Positions 6,331 through 6,346 of a DNA stretch of 6,346 nucleotides are shown here, in pieces. A program made the position numbers and the translations under genes. Source of the DNA: Candidatus Pelearchaeum sp. (GTDB taxonomy: Archaea; Thermoproteota; Nitrososphaeria_A; Caldarchaeales; Caldarchaeaceae); assembly GCA_015520425.1 (NCBI GenBank), contig WAQC01000085.1, forward strand, positions 1 to 6,346. Direction: 5' to 3'. The notes under the pieces are model-generated. The model worked only from the letters and a program-made list of their open reading frames with translations. It made no database searches and was not told the origin of the DNA. The stretch's first letter is position 1. Each line of letters opens with the position of its first letter.

Positions 6331-6346
6331 TAGAGATGTAGAAAAA

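Noticed and set aside
6331..6341. TACATC on the minus strand upstream of the promoter, resembling the TACATA boxes bound by the methanogen archaellum activator EarA
   Set aside because: One imperfect copy only, and EarA is known from methanogens, not from this kind of organism.

Overview
The window holds most of an archaellum (archaeal flagellum) gene cluster. Seven genes lie head to tail on the minus strand and fill nearly all of it. Read in transcription order, right to left, they are: a small V4R-domain protein (5782-6270), an ArlD/E-like protein (5082-5756), ArlG (4590-5078), ArlF (4045-4578), ArlH (3351-4055), ArlI (1620-3335) and ArlJ (88-1638). The order G-F-H-I-J is the conserved archaellum core. 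ArlG and ArlF are the stator-like, archaellin-fold proteins; ArlH is the KaiC-like regulator; ArlI is the motor ATPase; ArlJ is the polytopic membrane platform.

The organism is an archaeon, since archaella occur only in Archaea. It is most likely a thermophilic member of Thermoproteota (Crenarchaeota). The reasons are the G-F-H-I-J order with a single gene before G, frequent AGG/AGA arginine and ATA isoleucine codons, use of TTG starts, strong GGAGG ribosome sites and a roughly balanced base composition. A Desulfurococcales/Pyrodictiaceae-type host is my best guess, made by inference and not by database comparison.

Genes are tightly packed: gaps are 3-25 bases, arlI and arlJ overlap by 19 bases, and arlF and arlH overlap by about 11. 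This implies one transcript with translational coupling. The only clear promoter is in front of the V4R gene (TATA-like box 6306-6312). It abuts a perfect 8+8 inverted repeat (6313-6330) that is a good candidate operator.

Two points stand out. The first gene encodes a V4R protein, a fold used in ligand and metal sensors, and it keeps all four residues of the zinc site I remember from phenol-sensing V4R regulators. The slot that usually carries membrane-bound ArlX in Crenarchaeota instead carries a soluble coiled-coil protein resembling euryarchaeal ArlD/E. No archaellin (arlB) or prepilin peptidase (arlK/pibD) lies in the window. Bases 1-87, left of arlJ, hold no gene I can establish.
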